Source: Tissierellia bacterium
Lineage (GTDB): Bacteria; Bacillota; Clostridia; Tissierellales; Peptoniphilaceae
Assembly: GCA_030528125.1 (NCBI GenBank)
Contig: JAUMZM010000008.1
Span: 1 to 46,164 of the forward strand
DNA length: 46,164 nt
Reading direction: 5' to 3'
Position numbers and translations under genes: made by a program. The notes under the pieces are model-generated. The model worked only from the letters and a program-made list of their open reading frames with translations. It was not told the DNA's origin and did not search any database. The first letter of the stretch is position 1, and each line of letters starts with the position of its first letter. Shown here in pieces: positions 17,924 through 27,018 of the stretch.

Positions 17924-18364
17924 CTAGAAAACAATAGCTATCTTTACTGTTTTTATTTCTTCTTTATCAAATGTTATAATCGCCGTATCGTTTTGAAAAA
18001 CTAACTTATCTTCTAAAAATTCCTTAAATCTTGCTAAATACACCTCACCAGTTTTTGTCTTTATTTCAAGCAACTGTCCTTTTGTTCTTTCAAAATCTCT
18101 TTTTGTTTTAAAAGCTCTATTAAGATCTGGTGAAGACACTTCAAGATAGTAAGCTCCTTTTATTAGATCTAATTCGTCTAGCTTTGGATCTATAAATTTA
18201 CTTACTTTCTCACAATCATCTGCTGTTATTCCAATAGGTTTATATATGTAAAAACGAAGAAATCTTCCCGAATTATCCGTTTTTAGCTCTATATCTACAA
18301 GTTCATATCCTAAGTTATTAATATCTTCTTCAAATTCTTCTTTTAAGCGTTCTTCGATATTCAC
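17924..18364 (-). CDS. rimP: Ribosome maturation factor RimP
   Basis: RimP helps assemble the 30S subunit before S12 joins. The protein shows the family stretches LGYELVDIELKTDNSGRFLR, YYLEVSSPDLNRAFKTKRDF and IKTKTGEVYLARF. Two GTG starts are possible: 18373 and 18364. I chose 18364 (146 residues) because the GAGG ribosome site (18377-18374) runs into the first GTG but is eight bases before the second. It is the first gene of rimP-nusA-ylxR-infB-rbfA-nrnA-truB-ribF, behind a promoter inside the end of polC. Confidence 0.93.
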   Translation of the reverse strand: MNIEERLKEEFEEDINNLGYELVDIELKTDNSGRFLRFYIYKPIGITADDCEKVSKFIDPKLDELDLIKGAYYLEVSSPDLNRAFKTKRDFERTKGQLLEIKTKTGEVYLARFKEFLEDKLVFQNDTAIITFDKEEIKTVKIAIVF

Positions 18365-18388
18365 TAAATTCACCTCATTAAAAATTAA

Positions 18389-18408
18389 AAGAGTGGTTAT
18401 CCACTCTT
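18389..18408 (-). terminator. Hairpin between polC and rimP
   Basis: AAGAGTGG pairs with CCACTCTT around a four-base loop and is followed by TTAATTTTT on the minus strand. It would end the polC transcript. It also lies just after the rimP promoter, so it may act as a leaky attenuator for the nusA unit. Confidence 0.7.
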
Positions 18409-18418
18409 TGTTACTTTT

Positions 18419-18446
18419 ATTATACCATTTGATCTTTAAATTACAA
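18419..18446 (-). promoter_or_regulatory. Promoter of the rimP-nusA-infB unit
   Basis: On the minus strand TTGTAA is 16 bases before TATAAT, and TGG directly precedes the -10 (extended type). It sits within three bases of the polC stop codon, upstream of the hairpin at 18389-18408. Confidence 0.55.
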
Positions 18447-18448
18447 AA

Positions 18449-21400
18449 TTATAAAGAATCAAAAAGGCTTATTTGATTTTCTTCTTGTAATGAATCAATT
18501 ATATGAAGATTTCTAAGAGAGTCTATTGCGTTTTTGTTTAGACAAGTTCTGTTTTTTAGATCTTCAATTGATATGAATTCTCCTTTTTCTCTTTGTATTA
18601 CGATATCTTTTGCCATAGCTTCTGATACATTATCTACTGCAGATAAAGGAGGTAGAATTCTGTTTTTGCCATCTGGAAGAAATTTTATAGCATCTGATCT
18701 ATACAAGTCAGCCTTAGAAATTTCTATATCTCTTGCATACATTTCTTCTGCAACTTCAAGAGATTGCCTTAATAATTTCTCCCTTTGTGTAGGATTTATC
18801 TCTTCAGCTGTCTCTTTCAATGCATCTTTTATATAAGCTAATCCTTTTATTACTGTTGAATAACTAAAGTCGTTTAGCTTTGTACTAAAATATGTTGAAT
18901 AGAAAGCTTCTGGATAATATACCTTATAATATGCTATTCTATAACTCATTAAGCAATATGCTACGGCATGAGCTTTTGGGAAAAGATATTTTATCTTTAG
19001 ACAAGAATCTATATACCATTGTTCTACTCCACTATCTTTCATATATTGTAGAGTTTCTTCAGATAGTCCCTTTCCCTTTCTTACCTTCTCCATTATGCTA
19101 AATGACTTTTTCTTATCAAGACCTTTTTGAATAAGAGAAAGCATAATATCATCTCTTGTAGATATTATCTGATCAAAGCTTGCTGTTTTATTTACTACTA
19201 GATCTTGTGCATTGTTAAGCCATACATCTGTACCATGAGATAATCCAGATATTCTTGTCATATCTGCAAACTCTTTAAGAGAAATATCCTTTAGCATGCT
19301 TCTTACAAAATGAGTTCCAAATTCAGGAATTCCCAATGTTCCTATATCATTATTAGAATAATCATGCTTTATATTAAGAGATTTGGTAGATGAGAATATA
19401 TCCATGACATTTTTATCATTCATCTTTATATTCAAAGGATTAGTATTAGTCAAATCTTGCAAGCTTCTTATAATTGATGGAACATCATGACCTAGTAGGT
19501 CTAGTTTTAGTATTACTCCATGCATCATATTATAAGTAAAATGCGTTGTCTTTATATCTCCAACAGGATCATCTGCAGGATATTGAATTGGCGAAAACTC
19601 ATGAATGTCATTTTCTTTTGGAACTATCATAAGTCCTCCAGGATGTTGTCCTGTAGTTCTTTTTACTTCTTCAAGTCCTCTTTGGTATTTTCTAATCTGT
19701 GCTTCTGTAAACTTTATTCCATTTTCTTCTTCATATTTTGAAATATATCCATAGGCTGTATTTGATTGGATAGTTCCAATAGTACCTGCTCTAAATACCT
19801 TGCCCTTTCCAAAAAATTCTTCTGTGTATTTATGAATTGTAGGTTGATATTCTCCAGCAAAGTTTAAGTCTATATCAGGCTCCTTGTCACCTTCAAATCC
19901 CAAGAAAACTTCAAAAGGTATATCATGACCGTCTCTTTTTAATTCTGCTCCACATTTTGGGCATTTCTTTTCCGGTAAATCAATACCAGATCCATAACTT
20001 CCATCTGTTATAAACTCACTGTGCTTACAATTTGGACAAATATAATGAGGCACTAGAGGATTAACCTCTGTAATATCTGCCATTGTAGCTACGAATGAAG
20101 ATCCTACAGATCCTCTAGAACCTACTAGATATCCATCTTTATTTGACTTTGCCACAAGTTCTTTAGCAATTATATATAAAACGGCATATCCATTTGTAAT
20201 AATTGAATTTAGCTCTTTTTCAAGTCTTGTCTCTACAATTTCGGGTAAGTCTTCTCCATAGATGCTTCTTGCTTTCTTATATGTTGTATCTCTAAGCATC
20301 TTATCACTTCCTTCGATTTTCGGAGGAAATGTTCCTTTTGGAATAGGCCTAATAGATTCTAGCATATCTCTTATTTTTTGAGTATTATAGATTACAATTT
20401 CTCTTTTTGTCTTTTCATCTAAATAGTCAAATTCTTTAAGCATCTCATCTGTACTTCTAAGATAATATAAAGGTCTATTTTCCTTATATCTTCTAAATTG
20501 TCCCTTATGAAGTAAGTTTCTTAATATATAATCTTTCTTATTTAGATATCTAACTCCACCTGTAGCTACGACTAACTTATCGTGCTTTTCTCCAAGTTCT
20601 ATTATCTTCTTATTTATCTCAATTACCTGATTTTGATCTTTGAATAAGCCCTTTTCTATTGCATCTTCAAATATGCCAAGAGGCTCTATTTGATAGAAAT
20701 CAAATAAATTGCAGATTTTTTCTATATATGAATCAGGATAACCTCTTTTTATTGCATTAAACAATAATCCTTGATGTCCTCCACTTCCAACAAGTAATCC
20801 TTTATGATATTTTTTAATCAAACTTATTGGAGTTTTTGCTTCAACAGAGAAATAATGCAATCTAGATTCTGAAATCAAATGATATAAATTTCTAAGTCCT
20901 TCTTTGTTCATTGCAAATGCAATTAAGCTAAAATCTTCGTGTTTTTCTATAGGATAATCTGTAGTTAGAGAGTTTATATTATTTAATGTGATATTTTGAC
21001 TTTCCTTTAAAAGATTCATCATCTTTATAAGTGCATGTGCAGTAGCTGTTGCATCATCTGAGGCTCTATGATGATTTTCTAATGATACATTTAATTTTTT
21101 AGAAATTGTATCTAGCTTATGATTTTTAAGCTTAGGGAATAAAGCTCTTGCCATTGGAAGTGTGTCAAGATATATAGGATTAAAATCACATCCTAATCTA
21201 TTTGATTTTTCTCTTACAAATCCTATATCAAAATCCGAATTGTGTCCTACAAAATAAGCATCTTTTGAAAACTCAAAAAACCTTGGAAGGACTTTATCTA
21301 TCGTATCCTTATCTTTAACCATTTCATTAGTTATCCCTGTAAGTTTTTGAATTTCAGGAGGAATGAATACTTTTGGATTTACCAGTTCATTATAAACATC

Positions 21401-22414
21401 CACAATCTGCATATTATGAACTCTTACAGCTCCTATTTCTGTAATTTCATTTCTGTATCTTGAAAGTCCTGTTGTCTCTAAGTCAAATACAATAAAATCC
21501 TTATCTTCTTGTATACTCTCTCCACTTAGATTAGTAAGAATTCTTAGATTGTCATCTACTAAAAGAAACTCTGCTCCTTCTAGTACCTTTATTCCATTGG
21601 AAGTGTATTCATCATAATAATCTGGAAGAGATTGGACTGTTTCTGTATCTGTGATTGCTATTGCATCATGGCCCCAGTTTTTCAAAGTTTTTAAAAGATC
21701 TTTTCTATCGACAAATCCATCCATATTTGTCATTTTGGTATGAACTTCAAGTTCTACTCTTTTCTCTTTGCTATTATCTGTAGTTAACTTTTCATTTATC
21801 TGATGAAGTGAGTTTACTATTAATGTGTCTTCTTTTTTGTATTGGTCATAGTTTAAGACACCTTCTACTTCAACCCATATCTTATCTTTAAAAGAGTTGA
21901 ACTTATCTCTATTTGATTTATTTATAAAGATCTTGCAACCTATAGCATCTGTTTCATCTTCTAAGTCAAAAGAAAATATTGATGTATTGCTTTTTGTGAC
22001 AAATTCTTCTATTCCAAATACTTTCCCTCTAACAGCAACTTTAAGTCCCTTTTTGTCATAAATTTCTTCTATATTTATGATATCTAGATTAGATTTTTTC
22101 CCATATTTTAGAAATTCTTCTTTCGCCTTTTCTTCCTTTTTCTCTTTTTCTTGTGCTTTTTTTATTTCTTTGTCGATATCGCTTAATCTTTTTGCTCTGT
22201 AGTCTTTAAGATTGATATCTTCCATCTTCTCTATTTCTATATTTACATCTACAAAATCTAAGGCTTTTTTTAATCTATCTTCTAATTCTTTGGTAAAATT
22301 TTCCTTTGTTCTTATAATTATATCGACACTTTTGGTTTCTTTATGATAAATAGCTTTTTTTACAAAAAATTTCTTAGGTTCAGATTCTACTATAGTCGAT
22401 AAGTCTATGCTCAT
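18449..22414 (-). CDS. polC: DNA polymerase III subunit alpha, PolC type
   Basis: PolC is the replicative polymerase of low-GC Gram-positives. The 1321-residue protein has an N-terminal region, an OB domain, a PHP-like domain interrupted by the 3'-5' exonuclease (FDLETTGLSRYRNEITEIG near residue 312), then the polymerase core. The core has a four-cysteine zinc site (CPNC...CPKC near residue 800), the catalytic PDIDLNF near 845 and the helix-hairpin-helix near the end. It is shorter than the roughly 1430 residues usual in Bacillus. The PHP metal ligands look lost: VELEVHTK stands where ELHLHTK is usual, and ITDTE where ITDHG is usual. It starts inside the ispG stop (ATGA overlap). Confidence 0.97.
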   Translation of the reverse strand: MSIDLSTIVESEPKKFFVKKAIYHKETKSVDIIIRTKENFTKELEDRLKKALDFVDVNIEIEKMEDINLKDYRAKRLSDIDKEIKKAQEKEKKEEKAKEEFLKYGKKSNLDIINIEEIYDKKGLKVAVRGKVFGIEEFVTKSNTSIFSFDLEDETDAIGCKIFINKSNRDKFNSFKDKIWVEVEGVLNYDQYKKEDTLIVNSLHQINEKLTTDNSKEKRVELEVHTKMTNMDGFVDRKDLLKTLKNWGHDAIAITDTETVQSLPDYYDEYTSNGIKVLEGAEFLLVDDNLRILTNLSGESIQEDKDFIVFDLETTGLSRYRNEITEIGAVRVHNMQIVDVYNELVNPKVFIPPEIQKLTGITNEMVKDKDTIDKVLPRFFEFSKDAYFVGHNSDFDIGFVREKSNRLGCDFNPIYLDTLPMARALFPKLKNHKLDTISKKLNVSLENHHRASDDATATAHALIKMMNLLKESQNITLNNINSLTTDYPIEKHEDFSLIAFAMNKEGLRNLYHLISESRLHYFSVEAKTPISLIKKYHKGLLVGSGGHQGLLFNAIKRGYPDSYIEKICNLFDFYQIEPLGIFEDAIEKGLFKDQNQVIEINKKIIELGEKHDKLVVATGGVRYLNKKDYILRNLLHKGQFRRYKENRPLYYLRSTDEMLKEFDYLDEKTKREIVIYNTQKIRDMLESIRPIPKGTFPPKIEGSDKMLRDTTYKKARSIYGEDLPEIVETRLEKELNSIITNGYAVLYIIAKELVAKSNKDGYLVGSRGSVGSSFVATMADITEVNPLVPHYICPNCKHSEFITDGSYGSGIDLPEKKCPKCGAELKRDGHDIPFEVFLGFEGDKEPDIDLNFAGEYQPTIHKYTEEFFGKGKVFRAGTIGTIQSNTAYGYISKYEEENGIKFTEAQIRKYQRGLEEVKRTTGQHPGGLMIVPKENDIHEFSPIQYPADDPVGDIKTTHFTYNMMHGVILKLDLLGHDVPSIIRSLQDLTNTNPLNIKMNDKNVMDIFSSTKSLNIKHDYSNNDIGTLGIPEFGTHFVRSMLKDISLKEFADMTRISGLSHGTDVWLNNAQDLVVNKTASFDQIISTRDDIMLSLIQKGLDKKKSFSIMEKVRKGKGLSEETLQYMKDSGVEQWYIDSCLKIKYLFPKAHAVAYCLMSYRIAYYKVYYPEAFYSTYFSTKLNDFSYSTVIKGLAYIKDALKETAEEINPTQREKLLRQSLEVAEEMYARDIEISKADLYRSDAIKFLPDGKNRILPPLSAVDNVSEAMAKDIVIQREKGEFISIEDLKNRTCLNKNAIDSLRNLHIIDSLQEENQISLFDSL

Positions 22415-23466
22415 TTATCCATCTCACTTTTTATTAGAGATACCAATTCTTCTACTATATCTTCTTCTTTAACTTTCTTTAATGTAATTCCTTTTTTAAA
22501 CAAAAATCCATATCCATTGGCACAAGCTATTCCATAATCTGCTTCTTTTGCCTCACCTGGTCCATTTACAGGACAGCCCATTATGGCAACTTTCTTATTT
22601 GAATTTATTTCTCTTAATTTCTCCTGTGCTTCATTTACTATCTTATCCAAATTGACTGTAGTTCTTGAACAAGTAGGACAAGAAACTATGTCAACTCCAT
22701 CATTTCTTAAATTTAATACTCTAAGAATTTCTTTTCCAACTCTTATTTCTTCTACTGGATTACCTGTTATTGATACACGAATTGTATCTCCTATACCTTC
22801 TTTTAGAAGAGTTCCTATTCCAATAGATGATTTTACTGTTGCTTGAAATAGTGGACCTGCCTCTGTAACTCCCAGATGTAATGGATAATCTACAAGTTCA
22901 CTTATTTTTCTATTTACATCAATCATCATATTAACATCACTTGATTTTATTGAAATTATGATATCATAAAAATCCATCTCTTCTAAAACTTTGATTTCTT
23001 CTATTGCGCTATATACTAGAGAATCTATATTTACTCCATTGTATTTTTCTAATAAATCTTTATGAATCGATCCTGAATTTACTCCTATTCTTATAGGAAT
23101 GTTCTTTTCTTTACAAAGATTTACAAGTATTTTTACTTTTTCTTTATCTCCAATATTACCTGGATTAATTCTAAGACAGTCACAGCCATTTTCTACTGCA
23201 GCAATTGCAAGCTTATAGTCAAACTGTATATCTGCTACAAAAGGAATTTGAGTCTTTTCCTTTATTATTGGAATTGCCTTAGCATCTTCTATTGAATTTA
23301 TTGCTGATCTTGATATATCACAGCCTTCTTTTTTTAATTCAAGTATTTGATTTACAACTTTATCTATATCTGAAGTTTTTTCTGTTGTCATTGATTGAAC
23401 TGTTATAGGAGAATTTCCACCTACAGCAACATTTCCAACCATGACTTTTCTTGTAACTTTTCTCAT
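22411..23466 (-). CDS. ispG: (E)-4-hydroxy-3-methylbut-2-enyl-diphosphate synthase (flavodoxin)
   Basis: IspG reduces MEcPP to HMBPP in the MEP pathway of isoprenoid synthesis, using a [4Fe-4S] cluster. The 351-residue protein starts with VGNVAVGGNSPITVQSMT and has CDCLRINPGN near residue 95. The cluster cysteines are in SCPTCSRTT near 265 and GCPVNGPGEA near 300. A GTG at 23472 is possible, but the AGAGG site favours the ATG at 23466. It ends with TGA, which overlaps the polC start. It lies in uppS-cdsA-rseP-ispG-polC; dxr, an earlier enzyme of the same pathway, is not here. Confidence 0.96.
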   Translation of the reverse strand: MRKVTRKVMVGNVAVGGNSPITVQSMTTEKTSDIDKVVNQILELKKEGCDISRSAINSIEDAKAIPIIKEKTQIPFVADIQFDYKLAIAAVENGCDCLRINPGNIGDKEKVKILVNLCKEKNIPIRIGVNSGSIHKDLLEKYNGVNIDSLVYSAIEEIKVLEEMDFYDIIISIKSSDVNMMIDVNRKISELVDYPLHLGVTEAGPLFQATVKSSIGIGTLLKEGIGDTIRVSITGNPVEEIRVGKEILRVLNLRNDGVDIVSCPTCSRTTVNLDKIVNEAQEKLREINSNKKVAIMGCPVNGPGEAKEADYGIACANGYGFLFKKGITLKKVKEEDIVEELVSLIKSEMDK

Positions 23467-23475
23467 AAACACCTC

Positions 23476-24480
23476 TTAAAATAAATTCATAATATCTTTT
23501 ACAGAAACAATAAATATTAACGCCAATAAGAACACAAATCCAACTTCTGTTGCAATCATGGAAAGCTTCTTATTTACTTTCTTTTTAGTTATTATTTCAT
23601 ATAATGATGATAAAATCTTGCTACCATCAAGCGCTGGAATTGGTATAAGATTGAAAAATCCTAAGTTTAAGCTTATATATGCAAAGAAATTAAGAAGATT
23701 TAAAAACCCAACTTGTGCTTGATTGCCAAGCTCTTTTACAACTCCTACTGGACCACTAAGTGAAGAAAGTCCTATCTTTCCTGTAAATAATGCTCCAAGT
23801 ATTTTAACTATCATTCCAAGCATTGTAAAGGCTTGAATAAAACCTATCTTGATTGCTTCGAAAAATCCGACTTTTCTAGGAGCAGATTCTACACCCAAAA
23901 CAAGTCTTCCCTCTTCTTCTACTGGCTTTATATCAAAATTCATCTTTTCATTATCTCTTAATACAGTTACTGTAAGGCTCTCGCCTTCTTTATGCTTAGC
24001 TAAAATTTCTGATATATCCGAAAACTCTTGAATATTTTCATTATCTATAGCTAAGAAAGTATCCCCTGCCTTTAAGCCACTCATAGCAGCAGGTGAATCA
24101 TCCATAATATTTCCTATTGTAGGAGAAGCAACTCCTGTATTAAAAACCACGATAGAATAAATAACTATTGCAAGAACTATATTCATAAAAGGACCTGCAA
24201 GTACTGTAAAAAGTCTTTTTACTGGACTTGCATTATTAAAGCTTCTAGGATCATCACTTCCATCTTCTTCTCCTTCCATTGCACAATAGCCCCCTATTGG
24301 AAAGATATTTATTCTATATAAAGTTTCTCCTTTTTGCTTTTTATAAATTGAAGGACCCATTCCAATTGCAAATTCATTTACCTTTATTCCAGATTTTTTT
24401 GCAATTATGAAATGTCCCCATTCATGTATCAATACCAATGATAAAAACAAAAGTATTGATATTACTATTGTAAAAACCAT
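23476..24480 (-). CDS. rseP: RIP metalloprotease RseP (site-2 protease family)
   Basis: This intramembrane zinc protease cuts membrane-bound anti-sigma factors and leftover signal peptides. The 334-residue protein has the HExxH site HEWGH at residues 19-23 in the first membrane helix, a PDZ domain at residues about 120-200 (MSGLKAGDTFLAIDNENI), and the third zinc ligand in PIPALDGSKIL near residue 288. Four membrane helices are visible. AAGGAG precedes the start. It is in its usual place between cdsA and ispG, with nine- and three-base gaps. Confidence 0.95.
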   Translation of the reverse strand: MVFTIVISILLFLSLVLIHEWGHFIIAKKSGIKVNEFAIGMGPSIYKKQKGETLYRINIFPIGGYCAMEGEEDGSDDPRSFNNASPVKRLFTVLAGPFMNIVLAIVIYSIVVFNTGVASPTIGNIMDDSPAAMSGLKAGDTFLAIDNENIQEFSDISEILAKHKEGESLTVTVLRDNEKMNFDIKPVEEEGRLVLGVESAPRKVGFFEAIKIGFIQAFTMLGMIVKILGALFTGKIGLSSLSGPVGVVKELGNQAQVGFLNLLNFFAYISLNLGFFNLIPIPALDGSKILSSLYEIITKKKVNKKLSMIATEVGFVFLLALIFIVSVKDIMNLF

Positions 24481-24489
24481 TCTAACTCC

Positions 24490-25266
24490 TTAAATTAGTG
24501 TTATAAAATAGACGATTGGACTAATAAAAAGCATGCTGTCAAATCTATCAAGTATTCCACCATGTCCCATTATTAGATTACCATAATCTTTTACATTCGC
24601 CTTTCTCTTAATAAAAGACGCTATAAGATCGCCTATCTGTGAAAGTATAGAACACACTATTGTAAATAATATGAGTAGAAATACATTTATCCCAAGATTT
24701 GCATAAGCATTATATATTAAAGCTAGGATTAAGCATCCTACAACTCCTCCAATAGATCCTTCAAGTGTCTTATTAGGACTTATATGAGAAACTAATTCTA
24801 TCTTATGCTTTCCAATTTTAGATCCAACAAGATATGCAAAAGTATCTGTTCCCCAAGCATATATATATAAAAGCCAATGATACTTTGTGCTATTAAACCT
24901 TAGCATGTGACTCATAAGAAATGACACATACAATAATGAGAAAAACATAACTGCAAGGTCAACTGGTCTATATCTTTTGTTAAATGTCATATAAACTAAT
25001 GTAATCATTGTTATAAGAACTAATACAAATATATACAAATTATTGCTATTCAAAAAAGCAGTGATCATAATCATAAGATTAAAAATAAGTGCCAATACAA
25101 GTGGGAAGTTATAACTCATATTTTTAAAGCAACGTCTTATCTCATACAATCCAATAGATGAAAATACGGTAACTCCTATAAAAAGTGCAGTTCTTCCAAT
25201 TAATGTTATAGCTACTAAAATAGCTATTATAAAAGCTCCACCTATTACTCTAGAAAGAAATTTCAT
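24490..25266 (-). CDS. cdsA: Phosphatidate cytidylyltransferase
   Basis: CdsA makes CDP-diacylglycerol from phosphatidate and CTP, feeding PgsA (also in this window). The 258-residue protein has seven to eight membrane helices and the C-terminal family signature: [19 protein letters not shown] followed by [11 protein letters not shown]. The usual proline before GHGG is a methionine here. The ATG overlaps the uppS stop by four bases (ATGA), with GGAGG inside the end of uppS. Confidence 0.94.
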   Translation of the reverse strand: MKFLSRVIGGAFIIAILVAITLIGRTALFIGVTVFSSIGLYEIRRCFKNMSYNFPLVLALIFNLMIMITAFLNSNNLYIFVLVLITMITLVYMTFNKRYRPVDLAVMFFSLLYVSFLMSHMLRFNSTKYHWLLYIYAWGTDTFAYLVGSKIGKHKIELVSHISPNKTLEGSIGGVVGCLILALIYNAYANLGINVFLLILFTIVCSILSQIGDLIASFIKRKANVKDYGNLIMGHGGILDRFDSMLFISPIVYFITLI

Positions 25267-25958
25267 TTTAATCCTCCAAATCTTCTAAATCTATGTTTAT
25301 AATTTTCTATTGCTAAGTCTAATTGTTCTCTGTCAAAATCAGGCCATAGCACTTCTGTAAAATAAAATTCACTATAAGCAAGTTGGTAAATTAAAAAATT
25401 GCTTATTCTAATTTCTCCACCCGTTCTTATAATTAAATCTGGATCTGGCATTCCTTTGGTATATAGATGATTTGATATAGTATCTTCATCTATATTAGAA
25501 GGATCAATACCTTCTTTTATTATATCTTTTACAGCTTTTACAATCTCATCCCTTCCACCATAATTAATTGCGATATTTAAGTTTAATCCAGTATTATTTT
25601 CTGTCTTTTTCTTTGCTCTTTCTATATATTCTATTGCAGAACTTGGAAGAATTGAAGTATCTCCTAAAACTCTTAATTTGCAATTTTGTCTATGAATTTC
25701 ATCAAGCTTATCATTTATAAAAACAGAAATTAAATTCATAAGAAAATTAACCTCGTCTTTCGGCCTTTTCCAATTTTCTGTTGAAAAAGCATACAAAGTT
25801 AAATACTTAATTCCTAATTCATTGCAATATCTAACTATATCAAAAACTCTCTCAGAGCCTTTCTTATGTCCATACGTTCTTGGCATATGCCTTTTCTTAG
25901 CCCATCTGCCATTTCCATCAAGTATTATCCCTATATGTCTTGGGTTATTATCTGTCAT
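25263..25958 (-). CDS. uppS: Isoprenyl transferase (undecaprenyl diphosphate synthase)
   Basis: UppS extends farnesyl diphosphate with isopentenyl units to the C55 carrier lipid for cell wall synthesis. The 231-residue protein has the catalytic aspartate D14 in [13 protein letters not shown], the YGHKKGSER segment, [12 protein letters not shown], and the C-terminal [16 protein letters not shown] with WPDFD. AAAGGAG precedes the start. It is the first gene of uppS-cdsA-rseP-ispG-polC; the pyrH and frr genes that often come before it are absent. Confidence 0.96.
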   Translation of the reverse strand: MTDNNPRHIGIILDGNGRWAKKRHMPRTYGHKKGSERVFDIVRYCNELGIKYLTLYAFSTENWKRPKDEVNFLMNLISVFINDKLDEIHRQNCKLRVLGDTSILPSSAIEYIERAKKKTENNTGLNLNIAINYGGRDEIVKAVKDIIKEGIDPSNIDEDTISNHLYTKGMPDPDLIIRTGGEIRISNFLIYQLAYSEFYFTEVLWPDFDREQLDLAIENYKHRFRRFGGLK

Positions 25959-26013
25959 TGTAACTCCTTTATTTTAAATTTATATAATTATCTTTTCTAA
26001 TACTACTTACATT

Positions 26014-26042
26014 ATTATATCAATACGGATTTTATAATCCAA
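26014..26042 (-). promoter_or_regulatory. Promoter of uppS-cdsA-rseP-ispG-polC
   Basis: On the minus strand TTGGAT is 17 bases before TATAAT, about 56 bases ahead of the uppS start. It is divergent from the ATPase gene at 26113. Confidence 0.55.
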
Positions 26043-26090
26043 CAGCTAAATTATTTGTTTTTAAAATGAAATCATAATTTATAAAAAGTG

Positions 26091-26096
26091 TATACT
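26091..26096 (+). promoter_or_regulatory. Possible -10 box of the AAA+/VWA pair
   Basis: TATACT lies 17 bases before the ATG at 26113, preceded by GTG. I see no convincing -35. The short distance leaves just enough room for the AGAGG ribosome site. Confidence 0.3.
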
Positions 26097-26112
26097 ATAT
26101 ATAGAGGTAATT

Positions 26113-27000
26113 ATGTTAGACGATAAAATAATTGATTTTAGAAAAAAGTACAAAACAGATGAAAGATTTATATCAAGAATCCCTAACCCACATTTTAAAT
26201 ATATAGGTATAGATGTCTGGAATGAGGCTTCTGCAGCTATACTTGCTGGCAAAAACTTATTATTAGTTGGAGAAAAATCAACAGGTAAAAATGTATTAAG
26301 TGAAAATCTCGCAATGGCTTTTCAAAGACCTATATGGACAGCTTCATTTCATATCAATATGGATGCTTCAATCCTAATAGGAACAGATACTCTAAAAAAC
26401 GGCAATGTAGAATTTAGGCCAGGCCCTATATATAGTGCTGCAAAATATGGTGGATTTGCCATATTAGATGAAATAAATATGGCTAAAAATGAAGCTATTG
26501 CGGTTTTGCATGCAAGTCTAGATTATAGAAGAATTATAGATGTTCCAGGTTATGAAAATATAAATCTTCATCCAGCTACAAGATTTATAGCAACGATGAA
26601 TTATGATTATCAAGGAACTAGAGAATTAAATGAAGCCTTGTTATCAAGATTTGTTGTAATACAAATGCCAACTATAAAAGAAGATAATTTACACAAACTT
26701 ATAAAGACAGAATATCCAAATATGAAAACAGATTATATAAACCAGCTTTCTCTATTATTCTTTGATCTAAAGAACAAAGCAAAGGCAGGTGAAACTTCTG
26801 ATTCTGCTCCAGATTTGAGGGGAATATTTGATGCAGTTGATCTAGTAAAAGAAGGAATATCATTAGATAAGGCTTTGGAATTAACTATTGTAAATAAACT
26901 TTTTGATGAATTTGAAAGAGATCTAATCCTAGATTTGATAAAAGCAAGATTTAATAAAGCTTTATATTATAATGATATATTTGAAACTAATATATTATAA
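26113..27000 (+). CDS. MoxR/CobS-like AAA+ ATPase
   Basis: The 295-residue cytosolic AAA+ protein is of the MoxR/dynein-like (AAA_5) class. These act as chaperone-like ATPases paired with a VWA protein. Walker A is GEKSTGKN at residues about 53-60, with Asn where Ser or Thr is expected. Walker B is AILDEINM near residue 118, sensor 1 is ATMNYDY near 158, and the arginine-finger region is ALLSRF near 173. The start has AGAGG. The VWA gene follows after 18 bases, as usual for such pairs. No chelatase large subunit or dehydrogenase is nearby, so the client is unknown. I recall related Firmicutes proteins with the same GK-N variant, but could not check. Confidence 0.85.
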   Translation: MLDDKIIDFRKKYKTDERFISRIPNPHFKYIGIDVWNEASAAILAGKNLLLVGEKSTGKNVLSENLAMAFQRPIWTASFHINMDASILIGTDTLKNGNVEFRPGPIYSAAKYGGFAILDEINMAKNEAIAVLHASLDYRRIIDVPGYENINLHPATRFIATMNYDYQGTRELNEALLSRFVVIQMPTIKEDNLHKLIKTEYPNMKTDYINQLSLLFFDLKNKAKAGETSDSAPDLRGIFDAVDLVKEGISLDKALELTIVNKLFDEFERDLILDLIKARFNKALYYNDIFETNIL

Positions 27001-27018
27001 AAAGAAAGATTTGATAAA

